Below are positions 21,700 through 32,248 of a stretch of 64,000 nucleotides of DNA, one piece after another. Origin of the DNA: Purpureocillium takamizusanense (lineage: Eukaryota; Ascomycota; Sordariomycetes; Hypocreales; Ophiocordycipitaceae). The stretch lies in the NCBI RefSeq assembly GCF_022605165.1, contig NC_063069.1, positions 3,224,001-3,288,000 of the forward strand, written 5' to 3'. Each line of letters opens with the position of its first letter. The first letter of the stretch is position 1. The notes beneath the pieces were generated by a model that saw nothing but the letters and a program-made list of their open reading frames with translations, did no database searches and was not told where the DNA came from. A program made the position numbers and the translations under genes.

Positions 21700-22725
21700 C
21701 TAAGGCTTATAGTTGTTTGAAAGAAACTTGATAACCAATGGCGAGACGTCAACCGGCGAGTTGTTTGGTCCAGGCCAAGAGTGGTTGTGGCCGTCGATTT
21801 TGATATGTTCAAGAAGGCCAGGGATATTGGCGCATGTCCACTTTGTGTCATGTACGCCATCGGCAATATCCTTAGTGTCCGATGTGGTGCACTGATTCCG
21901 TCGAGCCCACCGGGAGAGCCAGTCTGGTATCGATGGCAATGGCCCGCCACGGCCTGTCCCGCCATTGTACGAAATGGTCGGATCTGCGGTGCCGTGGACC
22001 TCGAGAATCGGAATGGGCGAGCGGGAAGGGTGACAGTGATCGTCCCCGGAGACATCCGTGTAGAAGGCGCCGGAGATGGGGGCAAAGGCCGCAAACTGCC
22101 CACCGTGCTCGGGCGAACAGGCGAGCGTACCGAGGAACCCGGCTCCGCTGTCCGACAGTTAGTCTCCGTAAGCGAAGTGAAAATGTGAAAGAGCATATGA
22201 GTACTTAGAATGGCCAGTCCCATAAACACGCGCTTCGTCAACGCAGTAGTTATTCTTGATGCGGTTGACGAGATCCGTGGTGAAGACCTTGTCGCTCACT
22301 CCCGGCGTTGCGTAGGTTGGGCCTTGCCAGTTTTTCTGCTCACTCGCTTAGTCCTTTACTCGAAAGGTAGCTTCGGAGACACGCACGTTTACTCCAGCGG
22401 GATAAACGGTGATCATGCCAGGATTGATGCTCTCGTCGGAGAAACGAGTCTCCCGCTCAAACTTTGTCGGATTGTTCCCGGACCCATGGTAGGCAATCAG
22501 AAGAGGCATCGGCGAGCCGACCTTGTAGCTGGAGGGGAGATGAATGCGGTACGTTCGCGTGCCACCACTGCTGTCAAAGCTGAACTCCCTTGTCTGTCCG
22601 ACGAAATTGTGCGGCTTCGGGCATCCTGGGGAGGCACGACGTTGAACGGTGGCGCCTTCGATGACCCCGACGAGGCCGAGGAACAGGGCAAGTGCCCGTA
22701 GGCCGAGAGCGACCGCAAAAGTCAT
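21700..22725 (-). CDS. secreted feruloyl/PHB-type esterase (CE1-like)
   Basis: Exons 22725-22387, 22335-22205 and 22147-21700 give 305 residues. Introns are 51 nt (GTGCGT..ACTAA..CAG) and 57 nt (GTACTC..ACTAAC..CAG). A signal peptide (MTFAVALGLRALALFLGLV) is followed by PMPLLIAYHGSGNNP (oxyanion-hole region), the nucleophile elbow GTGHSNGAGF, the Asp region HGTADPTISY and the His region DGHNHSWPG. These match the secreted alpha/beta-hydrolase group of feruloyl esterase B/C and polyhydroxybutyrate depolymerase-like enzymes. The likely role is release of ferulic acid from plant cell-wall arabinoxylan or hydrolysis of similar esters outside the cell; substrate choice cannot be read from sequence alone. 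Splicing at AA|C is needed to form the GHSNG motif, which supports the model. Confidence 0.9.
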
Positions 22726-23865
22726 TGTAAGATACCTGTTGCCTGTGTTTGCGTATCGAAAACTAAGGTAGCTAGATATTTCTCAGTGAAGCAAGAGAAA
22801 CACGTTGCTACTTATACGGCGCCGGCACTGCCGCTTTGATGCCGACGTTTGATCGGCAGCCCGCATCCGACCAGGCGACTGATCAGGGCAAAGCGTGCGA
22901 AGCTCACGATCGAGCGCTGATGGTATGTAGCGTATGATTGGGCAGTACGAGACCGGAGGAGCCGTGCTGACATCCGTGGAGGCTGTACGAGAGCGCGATG
23001 TACCATCATCGCTGACATGGTCCCGCCACTACTGCTTCCCCCACCCGGTCAGTCAAGCGGACTTCTCCAGTGTGGAATTGGCCTTCAACACCGACTAGCT
23101 CCTTGATTGCTGGAGAGTGCTGAAAATGAGCCCTAAGGATCTCTCCATGGGAATCTCTGCTCCGGCCTCCATGTCTCGCTATTTTGTGGATTGGGCACCA
23201 GCTGCGTGGCTCGCGTTACCAGACTGCTGATCATTTCATTCTTAGCTTGTATTTTGTAAAGAAAAAAAAATGCGGGTTGGTTTTAGTCCGCCAAATATGT
23301 TTGACAACTGTTCATCCTTCTTTGCCGCATACCCGCCTGCTATCAGGCCCTGGCTCTTGACCAGCGGCTGCTGCTTCTACCTTGAGACTTGAACGAGCCC
23401 CATGTATGTCAGATGTATTTGACTATACGCCATCTGTTTAAGCAGTTTCACGATGGACTCCGGGTGCTTTCGGTCCAGCAAAGGTACAGCCAGTGTGGTC
23501 GGGCTCACAGCCCTTCACAAGTATGTCGTGGCCAAGCTTACACCGCGCCATTCAATGTCAGGGAGCAACATTGCTGTTCAGGATCGCTGTTGAGCGCTGT
23601 CCGAAGCCATGGGGCTGAGGGGCCTGTGCTGCCCCCTATTGTAGCAGCTGACGCAAAAATGAACGCCGATCTACCGCTGAGCGACTGGCTCCAGCGGCCT
23701 CAACAGGTTCCTGCATCAGGGCCCTTGTAAACCTGATGCCCAAAGCCCACGCCACCTCAGACTCACCTGGCCGACGCGAGGAAGGGGCTACATACTGTTC
23801 GTCGTGACATTTTGCTTCGATTTTTCCTCAGTACTGGCCTCTAAGACGTTTCAAGCTCGGCAACA
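22726..23865. other. intergenic region
   Basis: The left end holds the esterase promoter, with a TATAAG on the minus strand about 85 bp upstream of its start. Remaining ORFs are short and unrecognisable; a poly-A run occurs near 23260. I see nothing else. Confidence 0.5.
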
Positions 23866-24094
23866 ATGCATGAATTTCCAAGAGCATTGTCGAATCGCAT
23901 GACTGGACTCCGACCATTCGCTCACATGACGCGCACGTTCAGGCGCGCCATCCCTCGTTGCGCAACTTTGGACCGCAGCCAGGCTACACTCGGCGCGGAA
24001 TGGAACGCCGGACGCGAGGCCGGAGCACTATGCAGGTTCTGCTGGTGTGGGCCCCGTTACTCCTGGCCTGTGGAAGAGCAGAGAGGTCGGGAGC

Positions 24095-25472
24095 AAGCGC
24101 TTCGCTGACTTCGACCTGATCGGCAAGACCTTCGTGGTGACAGGCGGCGCGTGAGGTCTAGGGCTTTCGCTCGCTGAGGCGCTGGTGGAGGCCGGCGGCA
24201 ACGGTCAATGCCTCCCCGTACCCATGCCACAATAGGAAGAACTTGGCCCATGCTTAACTCCTCTGCAGTCTACTGCCTTGACCGCGCACAACAGCCCGAT
24301 GAGCACTGGTGTGAAGCATAAGGGCAGGTGGTCCTTGAATGGGGCGGCTCACTGAACTACCGTCGGCAGGATGTCCAGGACAGGAAGCACTTGGAAGAAC
24401 TGATTGGTGATATTGCAGACGAGAACAGGGGAATACATGGTCTCGTCGCGGCAGCCGGGATCCAGCAGATTAAGCCGGCCGCCGACTAACGTCGGACCCC
24501 TGCAGATGGCGCCCCCCCCCCCGTTGGGCACGCGCCCAAACACGCCTTGCACATCACAACAACGCGCCGCGACCGCGTTTTCTATACCAGATTGACCGCT
24601 TTCTTCCAAACAAGCTCATGAGGCAATTAAAGATGCCTCAAAGGTCCCAATACAGCCAAGAAAACCTCCAACTTGCAATCGCAGCCGTGAGAAATGGGGA
24701 GTGTCAGGCCAAGGCTGCTCGAGACTATGGAGTTCCAAGGCAGACCCTCCAGCATCGTTTAGCCGGCCGAAGAACATATTCAGCTGCTCAAGAAGCTAAT
24801 CAAAGGCTGTCTCAAGACCAAGAGAGACATCTCAAAGACTGGGCTATTGCTCAAGACGCCCTAGGGTTCCCTCCAACGCATCTACAACTCAAGGCCTTCG
24901 CTGGCCGGGTCCTTCAGGCTGGCGGAGATCTTCAACCTCTCGGCAAGAACTGGATTGATGGCTTTTTGCGGCGAAACCCAGAGGTCCGGACGATGAAGAG
25001 CCGGAGAAGCAAACGAAATGCTTGCGGCCAACTACACGGCCGTCCTCATGTCTGCATCGGCGACGGCACGCATGATGTTCAAATATAAATGCCGCGGGAG
25101 CATCTGCCTAATTGCTAGCATGTCGGGCACTATAGCCAACAGAGGCTTGATTTCACCCGTCTATAACTCCTCAAAGGCCGCTGCCATCCAGCTAGCCAGA
25201 AACCTCGCGATGGAGTGCAGCCCCGTTAAGGAGGACGGTACAGGTGGCATTCGGGCCAACTCCCTTAGCCCCGGGCACATCATGACACCGATGGTTTTTG
25301 AAAATTTGAGCAAGTGCCCGGCTTCAAGGAGAAGTGGTGTAGGGAAAATATGATGGGGCGACTTGCGGAGCCTAACGAGTTCAAAGGCGCGGCACTTTTC
25401 ATGCTCAGCAAGGCGAGCAGCTTTATGACGGGGAGCAACATTGTGATAGATGGAGGCCACACAGCGTGGTAG
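24095..25472 (+). pseudogene. arabinitol/mannitol dehydrogenase-like SDR, disrupted
   Basis: The left part (24095-24488) carries the SDR N-terminus RFADFDLIGKTFVVTGGA, an in-frame TGA inside the glycine-rich GxxxGxG loop, then degraded sequence resuming at GIHGLVAAAGIQQIKPA. The right part (about 25015-25472) carries MLAANYT, SICLIASMSGTIANRG, the active-site SPVYNSSKAAA and, after a 1-nt deletion, VPGFKEKW and the C-terminus GSNIVIDGGHTAW. Between them sits about 0.5 kb with a pogo-like transposase fragment. The blocks match the fungal D-arabinitol 2-dehydrogenase/mannitol dehydrogenase-like NADP-SDR group. Nonsense, frameshift and insertion together make it non-functional. The codon lost at the glycine loop is consistent with a C-to-T change. 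Confidence 0.85.
24489..25014 (+). mobile_element. pogo/Fot-like transposon fragment inside the SDR
   Basis: From the ATG at 24633 an open frame of about 125 codons encodes an HTH_psq domain (SQENLQLAIAAVRNGECQAK, AARDYGVPRQTLQHRLAGR) followed by a CENP-B/Tc5-type DNA-binding domain (WAIAQDALGFPPTHLQLKAF, NWIDGFLRRNPEVRTMKSRR). This is the N-terminal third of a pogo-superfamily transposase. The sequence stops exactly where the DDE catalytic domain should begin. The element starts next to a TA dinucleotide (24487-24488), the usual pogo/Tc1 target; the right end is truncated, so no complete terminal repeat can be recognised. A C homopolymer near 24510 lies in its leader. Confidence 0.8.
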
Positions 25473-26111
25473 GCGATACGCATTATTTGTCAATTTCCGT
25501 GGATGGTCCGTGAGACAGTACAGCGTCGCCAGGGGCCATTATACTACTCGAACTTATGTTAGCCTGATAAATAGCAGCGTCGACATTCATGCCCTCATGC
25601 TGGGGTCGTATCGTATTTCCCACGCGCGTACATATCTACCGACGTTCACTGACTTGGTGACTGGGCGGGCGTCACGTAGTGAGACTTGCCTGGGACTCAA
25701 ATTCGCTATCACTCAAATTCGCAGCACACTATCGTCCTCATGATATATGTACGTAATATCTGACTGGGTTTTTATTCCTCGTCGCCACGAGGGTACATGG
25801 AACTCTGCATCTTCTGGGCCTGAATGCCAGTTGCTTTTCCTTGTTAAGTGTGGTGTTTGAGCCCCCTCGCCTTTCAGTGGATGTGTGGACGCGATGCGCA
25901 GTAATCACCACCTCCCTAATATGTATACTAGTGATAGCGGCACAGGCCAGCAACGCCTCATACAGACGCGATTATGACGTTGGCGACGGGCGTAACAGTT
26001 GTGCAAAATAGGGACGTCATCTTCGTCCTGTACTTCTTGAATATTGAAGACATCTGCACATGGGCTCATTAATCCGACTGCATAATTTTGTGGTCGTCAT
26101 TTCCCGCGATC
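25473..26111. other. intergenic region
   Basis: No supportable gene. It should contain the promoter of the OBAP gene that starts at 26112. Confidence 0.5.
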
Positions 26112-26940
26112 ATGGACACACCGCCGGTTGCCAACGACAGCGTTGGAGAGCCCGTATCCACTACTAACACGGTGCTAACATCGGTCTCATCCATGACACA
26201 GGTAATAGAGCCTTGCGGACAAAATATTGACGTATTATCGCTCATTATCGCACACAGAGCTTCAAGCCCGTGGAGAATATCTGCGCGCACCTCAATGCTT
26301 TCCATGCCTACGCAGACGACCCAACCAGGGCCGTTGAGGCCAACCATTATTGTGCTCACGTCAGTAAGTGTAGCGATTGACGAAGGCTCCCCTTGGTAGC
26401 AGAGCACCAGTAACAAGCCCGAAGATGAAGACGTGCGTCAGTGCCTGCTGTACGATTCGGCCGAGAAGAACGCACACCTGATAGGCATTGAGTACATGAT
26501 TTCACCACGCATATACGAGTCGCTGCCTCAGGAAGAGCGGCGGCTATGGCACTCGCACGTCTACGAGGTAAAGTCTGGAATGCTCGTTATGCCCACCGCG
26601 ATTGTACCGCAGGCCGCCTGGGATATGGCAGAGAAGCGCGAAATGGAGCAGGTTGTGACGCTCTACGGCAAGGTCTATCATTTGTGGCAAACTGACAAAG
26701 GCTACAGAGTTCCACTTGGTGATCCCAAGCTCATGACGAGCTTCATTGCCGATGGGCAACTCGACTTTAAACTGGTCGCAGAGCGAGACCAAAAATTTGG
26801 GACGGACTACGAGCACAAGAAGCGGTCGAGAGCTGATATTGAGTTCCCGACGATCCACCCAGGTAGTTTTTAGAACCTGAGCGTGATAGATTGGATACTC
26901 AGCTAACATCTTGATAGATGCGGACAGGGCCTGGTCGTGA
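26112..26940 (+). CDS. OBAP-like protein (DUF1264), four exons
   Basis: Exons 26112-26201, 26258 to about 26359/26363, about 26418/26431 to 26862, and 26918-26940. Family blocks are [66 protein letters not shown], a YGK motif and a C-terminal IHPDADRAW formed only when the last intron (55 nt, GTAGTT..GCTAAC..GATAG) is removed. The second junction is ambiguous: a canonical GTAAGT donor at 26364 joins to an acceptor ending at 26430 (216 residues), while a weaker GTCAGT donor at 26360 joins to 26418 (219 residues and a better family match). Oil-body-associated proteins bind lipid droplets in plants; fungal homologues are of unknown role. No lesion is visible. Note that it lies among pseudogenes. 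Confidence 0.82.
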
Positions 26941-27142
26941 GAAGTGAGCTGAGGAAGAGGATGTGTATGTCAAATACGATGTATCCGCATATGGCATCAT
27001 CAACGGTAGTGTGACACCGAGGGTGTTACTCCTGGCCCGATGCCCAGTAACAAACATTATCTACAGAGTCGCAAGGAAGTATTCTTGATTGTACGTGCAG
27101 AAACCGATTGAGCACCAATGAACGACCAAGTTGGAATAGACA

Positions 27143-28245
27143 TTACAAGCCCGCTGCAAGAGTGTATCCTCCATCGACAGTAATGGTCTGTCCGTTCAGG
27201 TACTGGTTGACTGAAGCGAACAAGGCGGCCGTGGCCATGTCTTCGTCCTTTCCAGGACGGTCGGCTGGTACCTTGCCTTCAAACTTTTCCTTCTCTATTG
27301 TTATGGATAGGTTAGTCAGCCTCACAGTTGGCCGGCTCTTTCACTGGTCTCTCTCTCGCTCGGCCACCTATATAGCTCTTCTTCTTCCTCCCTTCATAGC
27401 CCATCAAGCTCTCTCTTCATCATCAGCTGTGCGCCTGTGCCCCTTTTCTCATCTATCTTGCTCTTTTGAGCCTTGTCACTCCCATTGGTAGTCATCTCGC
27501 TGGGAAACACGCCTGGTGCGATCGCGTTGACCCGAATCTTGAGTCCAGTCGCCGCAATATCGGAAGCCAGCATTCGTGTGAGGTGAGCCGCTGCGGCCTT
27601 GGAGGCGTTGTAGCTGAAATGATGCTGCGATGTCTTCACTTGCCCCGAAATGGAGGTGACATTGATGACGGTGGCCGACCAGCCGGGGTTGCGTTCCGTG
27701 CTGGCCTGGAGCAGCGGCAGCATCGCAATGGTGGTGAAGTATGTTGCTGCCACGTTGGTGCGGTAGACGTCGACCCAGTCGTCGAAAGTTGCCTTTTCGT
27801 TGTCGACGAGTGCCTTCTTCCAGTCTTCAGCGGTCTTGTTCTCCGTCACGGGAAATGTCTCTCCGCTGATGCCGCCGTTGTTGACGAGGATGCCAATGTG
27901 CTCTTCCCGCGACTTCATTTCGTCGTAAAGAGAGGCGATGTCTTTTTTTGTGGTGATGTCAGCCTGTAGAGGTATGATTTCGCCTTTCGCGTCTTTGCCG
28001 TGCGTTTGGGACGTGCGATCCAACTTGTCTTTGGAGCGACCGCAGATGTACACTTTCGCTCCGTTCGCTAGAGCTTGAGCTATCATCAGGCCGATTCCGG
28101 AGCCGCCTCCTGCGAATACGGTTTTAGCAAGTTTGCGATCTTGTCAAGGGGTTGCAGGTTGTTCCTTCAACGTACCGGTGATAAGGGCAGTCCTGCCCTC
28201 AACGTCGAAGAGCCTCTCCTTGGAAAGCTCGCTCGTGTTTGCCAT
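27143..28245 (-). pseudogene. NAD(P)-dependent SDR interrupted by a solo LTR
   Basis: Coding segments 28245-28176, 28109-27453 and 27294-27143 sum to 879 nt (292 codons), the normal size of a classical SDR. The 66-nt intron near the start is canonical (GTACGT..CTAAAA..GCAG) and creates the cofactor motif TGGGSGIG. Further motifs are NNGG, catalytic Ser in VTSISG, SYNASK and the C-terminus TITVDGGYTLAAGL. A 153-bp solo LTR plus duplicated ATAGA splits the codons between SKI and KEKFEG. Reading through the insert gives a stop at 27394. Removal as an intron would need a non-canonical AT..AG pair, so loss of function is more likely. Everything else in the gene is intact, so the insertion looks recent. 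It resembles RhlG/3-oxoacyl-reductase-like fungal SDRs; the substrate is unknown. Confidence 0.85.
27294..27456 (-). mobile_element. solo LTR, copy 2 of the 153-bp family, with TSD
   Basis: The 153-bp core at 27299-27451 (minus strand) starts TGAGAAAAGG and ends CCATAACA; it is flanked by the 5-bp direct repeat ATAGA. It differs from the copy at 16077-16229 at only about four positions by eye and carries a clearer TATATAG. Near its 3' end it contains CTGACTAACC, a good branch-site sequence, which may affect splicing of the host gene. Confidence 0.87.
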
Positions 28246-29443
28246 TTTGTACAGTGCTTTCAATCTATGGCAAAAGGTGATAGACAGATGAAGTCTCCGC
28301 TTTCAGTTGATTCAAATGGTGAAATATGACAAGAAGTATCCTTACGACAGTTTGATACAAATTGGAAAAGATACAAGGTGGTACGATAAGTATATTATAC
28401 ACGTTTGGGGTAGCAGAAAATGTGAAAGTAATAACTATTGCAAGTGTGACGTCTGCATTATGGCTCGTTGCGACATGCTGGCTCCTACGGAAAGGGAAAC
28501 GCACGACGCCAGTGCCTTGTTGGCTCGTTGCGTGCGCTGCCCCATTTGGCATAATGTCACACCCCCTTGGGGAGAAAGTAAACGATGCCATGATGAAATC
28601 ATGGACGACTGACACGAGCGAGACGCGGCAGGATCGTGATCCCGCCTATAACGTTCGATGGCAGCGGTATCTAATGGGCCAGCACGGGCATGTGTGGCTC
28701 GCAACACAGCGTTACCTCAGCGTCTTTGGCGTGGGATTAGTTACAGCGCGTTACAGGCGAGCTCATTACTAGGTGAGAAAGGGGGCACAGCACAATGAGG
28801 CTCAAAAGGATGATATGGAGAGACTATGACTATGACTGTGGTCTGCAGAGATGTGCGCAGCTATATAGCTGCAGACTCAAACGAGGAAGGGCCAAACCGG
28901 GATCCCAAACCGGGAGCCCCAAACAGGGAGGCTGACCAATCTCAACACTAGGCATATGCTTCAGGTGGGGCCGAGTCGATGACACTAGGGTAGCTATGCG
29001 TGCCGTGTTAGGGTCAATCCAATGTCAGACAGCACGACCCGGGCCTTGACCCTAGGTTGCGCTGCACTGCCGGACTGATGCCCCCGGCGAACTCGAGGCC
29101 CTGAGCCAAAGTCAGCCTCCCTTTGCCCCTAGTGTCCCCGGGCTGCAACTCCACTGCGCCTGAAGGGCGGCACCTGAGATGGACCACCTCGTGGTCCCCG
29201 GTCTGCCAATAATAGGCATTCGATTGATCGTGTTATATGAGCAAATGAAGTCGTCCCAGGGTAACATGAATAATTCGGGATATGGACACCCGTGCAGAAT
29301 GGTCTGCGCGGCCTTGTGCAGCTCGCGCCGTGACGGAATGGCTGGTGTGGCCACTGATGCTCTCGTCAACTCCGCGTCACCTCACGAGGTCCTTTAGCTC
29401 GAGCAAGACAGTGAATTGCCTTCCACTCATCATCATAAGTTTG
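28246..29443. other. intergenic region
   Basis: No supportable gene. A short array of three imperfect CCCAAACCGGGAGC-type units lies near 28891-28930. ORFs here lack recognisable domains. Confidence 0.5.
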
Positions 29444-29760
29444 ATGTCAAGTAAAACCCCATCCCCTTTGCCTTTGGGACAGAGAAACTTTTCAACCTTT
29501 ATCCGCCAATCCACATTGCATACCGTTGCGATTGTTCTCCTGGACTACGATCCCCTGACAAGTCATCAACCGAAATTGCAGGTCTCATGACAAAGCTCAT
29601 ATCTACCATTTTGGACACAACCACCAAGGACCACCGCGAGCTTGAGCAATACTATAATGAACTGATCAATAAATCTGGCAACCATAACCAGTAGCAGCAA
29701 CATGACAACCAATTCACCTGGGAGCTTGCCCATCACTCAGTCGGCAAGCCTCCTTGCCTA
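29444..29760 (+). pseudogene. hemerythrin-type HHE protein, N-terminal remnant
   Basis: An ATG at 29444 opens a frame with a mitochondrial-presequence-like start (MSSKTPSPLPLGQRNFSTFI). A frame change near 29585 leads into TKLISTILDTTTKDHRELEQ, then an in-frame TAG, then NQFTWELAHHSVGK. DHRELEQYY followed by FTWELARHSxxEE is the start of fungal HHE cation-binding (hemerythrin-like) proteins, which hold a di-iron centre through His and Glu. The remaining helices are missing. The alternative that the pieces are exons is unlikely because of the stop and the absent C-terminal half. Confidence 0.6.
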
Positions 29761-30283
29761 TTGCGGACGGTGCTTGCCTCTGAGAAATGCGGTGGCACCT
29801 CCTTCGGATTCGGCCAGCCTATCGACGCCTTCACCGATCGCGTTTACGGGTTGCGCCGTTATCTACCGTTACACAGCCGGGCCCGATCTATCTTTATATT
29901 GCCGCCGCCTGGGTTCACTCGCGATATGGATCGGACGGGCCCGGAAAAGTCCTGAATTAAGACGCGAGCCATGAATCACCGGGCACATATGCTTAATCAG
30001 CGCCGATTCTCGACGCTGAGTGTAGAGGGAGATGTACCATTCCATCATTCCCATCGGCGGCCCCAATGGTGGCATCATTGATCCAAGGCTCTCCCCACAC
30101 ACCCCACTGGGGATTCAGTAGGTCGCCGCCATCATGTCGTCACCGCGCTATACCTGAAGCCTTTGGAGCTGGGCATGTAAAAACGAAGTAGGTAGGGCTT
30201 ATTCGTTCAATTCAAGCTTGCGGTTCCTTTTCACCCATCTTCATCATCTTTCGTCACCGTCACCGAAAGGACACTCATTCCCA
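29761..30283. other. intergenic region
   Basis: No supportable gene. An open stretch to about 29955 follows the HHE remnant in the same frame but bears no resemblance to the missing helices. Confidence 0.5.
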
Positions 30284-30934
30284 ATGTCTAAACGATTGGG
30301 CCCAATCATCGCCGCTGCTGGTGCCGCCGCAGTAGGCGTCGGCATCTATCGGAGCAGGAAAGCAGGCACTGGCGAAGGCCAAGATGGCCCATCCAGAAAC
30401 CAAGCACAAACCAAGCGCGACCTTGAATTACAAGGCGCTGGTGTGGGGGGCAACATGATGACCGGTGGCACTGAGCTGTCTCCGGACCGCCCTGATAGAA
30501 ACCCTGAGCGAAGAACAGGAACAACGGCGCCACCTTCAGAGCTCCCATCTGGAGGTGTCGGAGGAGGTGAGGGTGCTGGGGGAGCTGGTGCTCGAAGGGT
30601 GCAGCTGCCCACGTCGGGCAAGTCACAAGACGCGACTGGAAAGAACAAAGTCAGATCATAAGCCAAGGACTCCCTTTCAGGCTCACAATGACTGATAAGG
30701 CAATAGAACGTGTCTGATACCATGGACGACCTAGAGAAAAGCCTACCATTCCGCGGGTCTTCATCTTCCGAGGAACGCCCCGGCGTCTTGGGAACCATAC
30801 AAGGGGCTCTTGGCCACGGCGGGAAGAAGGCAGCCGACAAGCCGGAGGACTCAGTTATTCGCAATACCAGAGACATAAGCAAGATGGGAAGCGAGGTGCC
30901 TTCCAAAAAGAGGGCCCCGAAGTCTTTAGAGTAG
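30284..30934 (+). CDS. small membrane-anchored, disordered fungal protein
   Basis: Exon 1 30284-30649 and exon 2 30707-30934 give 197 residues. The 57-nt intron has a less usual GTCAGA donor, an ACTGAT branch site and an ATAG acceptor; both sides are in phase 0 and each half is otherwise cut off by a stop or lacks an ATG. Residues 4-24 form one hydrophobic helix (LGPIIAAAGAAAVGVGIY) followed by basic RSRK, as in a membrane anchor. The remainder is hydrophilic, rich in Gly, Ser, Pro and charged residues, and probably disordered. I do not recognise a named family. If the intron is wrong, the two halves would be separate small ORFs of 125 and about 72 codons. Confidence 0.55.
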
Positions 30935-31649
30935 TTTACTGCCCCAGAAACGTCTCTATTTGGGTCGATTCAACAGGGTTGAGCATAAAAATACTAGCTT
31001 GCCACGTCGCATCACGGCAAGGCTTTCCCTTCTTCCCCATTGCTGTTGTGTAGTGGTAGTACATAGCTGGTTCACCTGAAGATGGGTAGTAATACTTTAT
31101 GTGGCAGTGCGTCGCTCACGGTGCACCACCTCGTGGATGGCGCATGGCATTGTTCACCCCGATGATAGTACATATACCGCAAGGTCCTTACCCTCAATTC
31201 ACGTTAAAATACCGGTGTCTGACTTCTTCGGCGTGGTCATTGTTCTAATCCAACATGTGTGCTGCGCCACCTGCTTCCCTGGAACATCAATTGATGAAGC
31301 GTCTTGCCAGGGCGCGATAGCACGGAATGAGAATTAAAAACATGCGGAAAGACCTACCCAGAGACAGCTGTGATGAGCTATGGCGGATGGTGTATCTCAT
31401 GGCAGATAAATCTCATGACGATGCGATCCGTTAACATCGAAATGGGTGTTCAAAGTTGACGAGCAGGTGACGTAGCGACTTATACGCCACACAAGCCCGG
31501 TAGGAAGGCCAGCAGACTACAGCAAAGTATAAAACGGACTAACACGCGCACCATGTTAGTGGCATGTTTGCACCACCACACATTGGCTTTGTCTTCACGG
31601 CTTTGTCTTCACCGCTGAGCAAGAGACAACAGAGGAAGAGGCCCAGGAA
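30935..31649. other. intergenic region
   Basis: No gene is supportable here. It ends at the telomere-like tract. Confidence 0.5.
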
Positions 31650-31668
31650 GGGTTAGGGTTAGGGTTAG
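31650..31668 (+). repeat. interstitial telomere-like tract (TTAGGG)
   Basis: GGGTTAGGGTTAGGGTTAG, about three units of the hexamer TTAGGG, which is the telomere repeat of filamentous ascomycetes. It is too short to be a chromosome end. It lies about 90 bp before the truncated dehydratase remnant. Confidence 0.85.
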
Positions 31669-31756
31669 AGGATCTCGGCATGCTCGCATACATGTGTGCC
31701 GAGAAGAGACTTTGTGTGGCCTACGAAAACTGGTGTTAGGCAACGCGGACACCGAC

Positions 31757-32248
31757 TTAGCGAGCCGTCTGGGACCTAATGCAGCGCGCAGATAGGCCCA
31801 ACCTTGGCCTGTGTTTGGATACGTTCCAGCTCGCTGGTGCCGAGCTTGCGAACCCGACGACGGGATCCGGGTATGTTGAAATTATCAACAGCGAGACTCT
31901 CCATGCACGCCGGAAGGAGAGCCTAAGGGGAGTTGGCGACAAGCGTACCCGCCAAGAAGATATATCTCTTGCGGATTTCTGATGAGTATCGGATGAACCC
32001 TCCCATTCCGGACAAGACTGAGGAAGGCGAACGACCGCGATCGCAATGGAGCCACGCCTTACCGCCCGCTGCCATGCGAAGGAGGGTACCTGCCACTGGG
32101 AGAGGTTCTAGGCGCTGTGCTCGGCATGGGCTTTAGGGGTTGGGTATCTCTGGAGGTATTCAACCCGGGAAAGGAACAGTCTATGTCGATGGACAAGTAT
32201 ATAAGTGAGGCAATGGGCTCACTCCGCAGGCTGTTGTCGCTGACTTGA
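31757..32248 (+). pseudogene. 3-dehydroshikimate dehydratase-like C-terminal remnant
   Basis: Three reading frames carry consecutive blocks of one protein: AVWDLMQRADRPNLGLCLD then TFQLAGAELANPTTGSGY, next PAKKIYLLRISDEYRMNPP with DKTEEGERPRSQWSH, then PYRPLPCEGGYLPLGEVL with GMGFRGWVSLEVFNPGKEQS and a normal stop at 32248. These blocks match the C-terminal half of fungal sugar-phosphate isomerase/epimerase-type TIM barrels such as the quinate-pathway 3-dehydroshikimate dehydratase. At least two frameshifts are needed and the N-terminal half is missing, so this is a dead fragment. Its left edge is close to the telomere-like tract. Confidence 0.72.
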
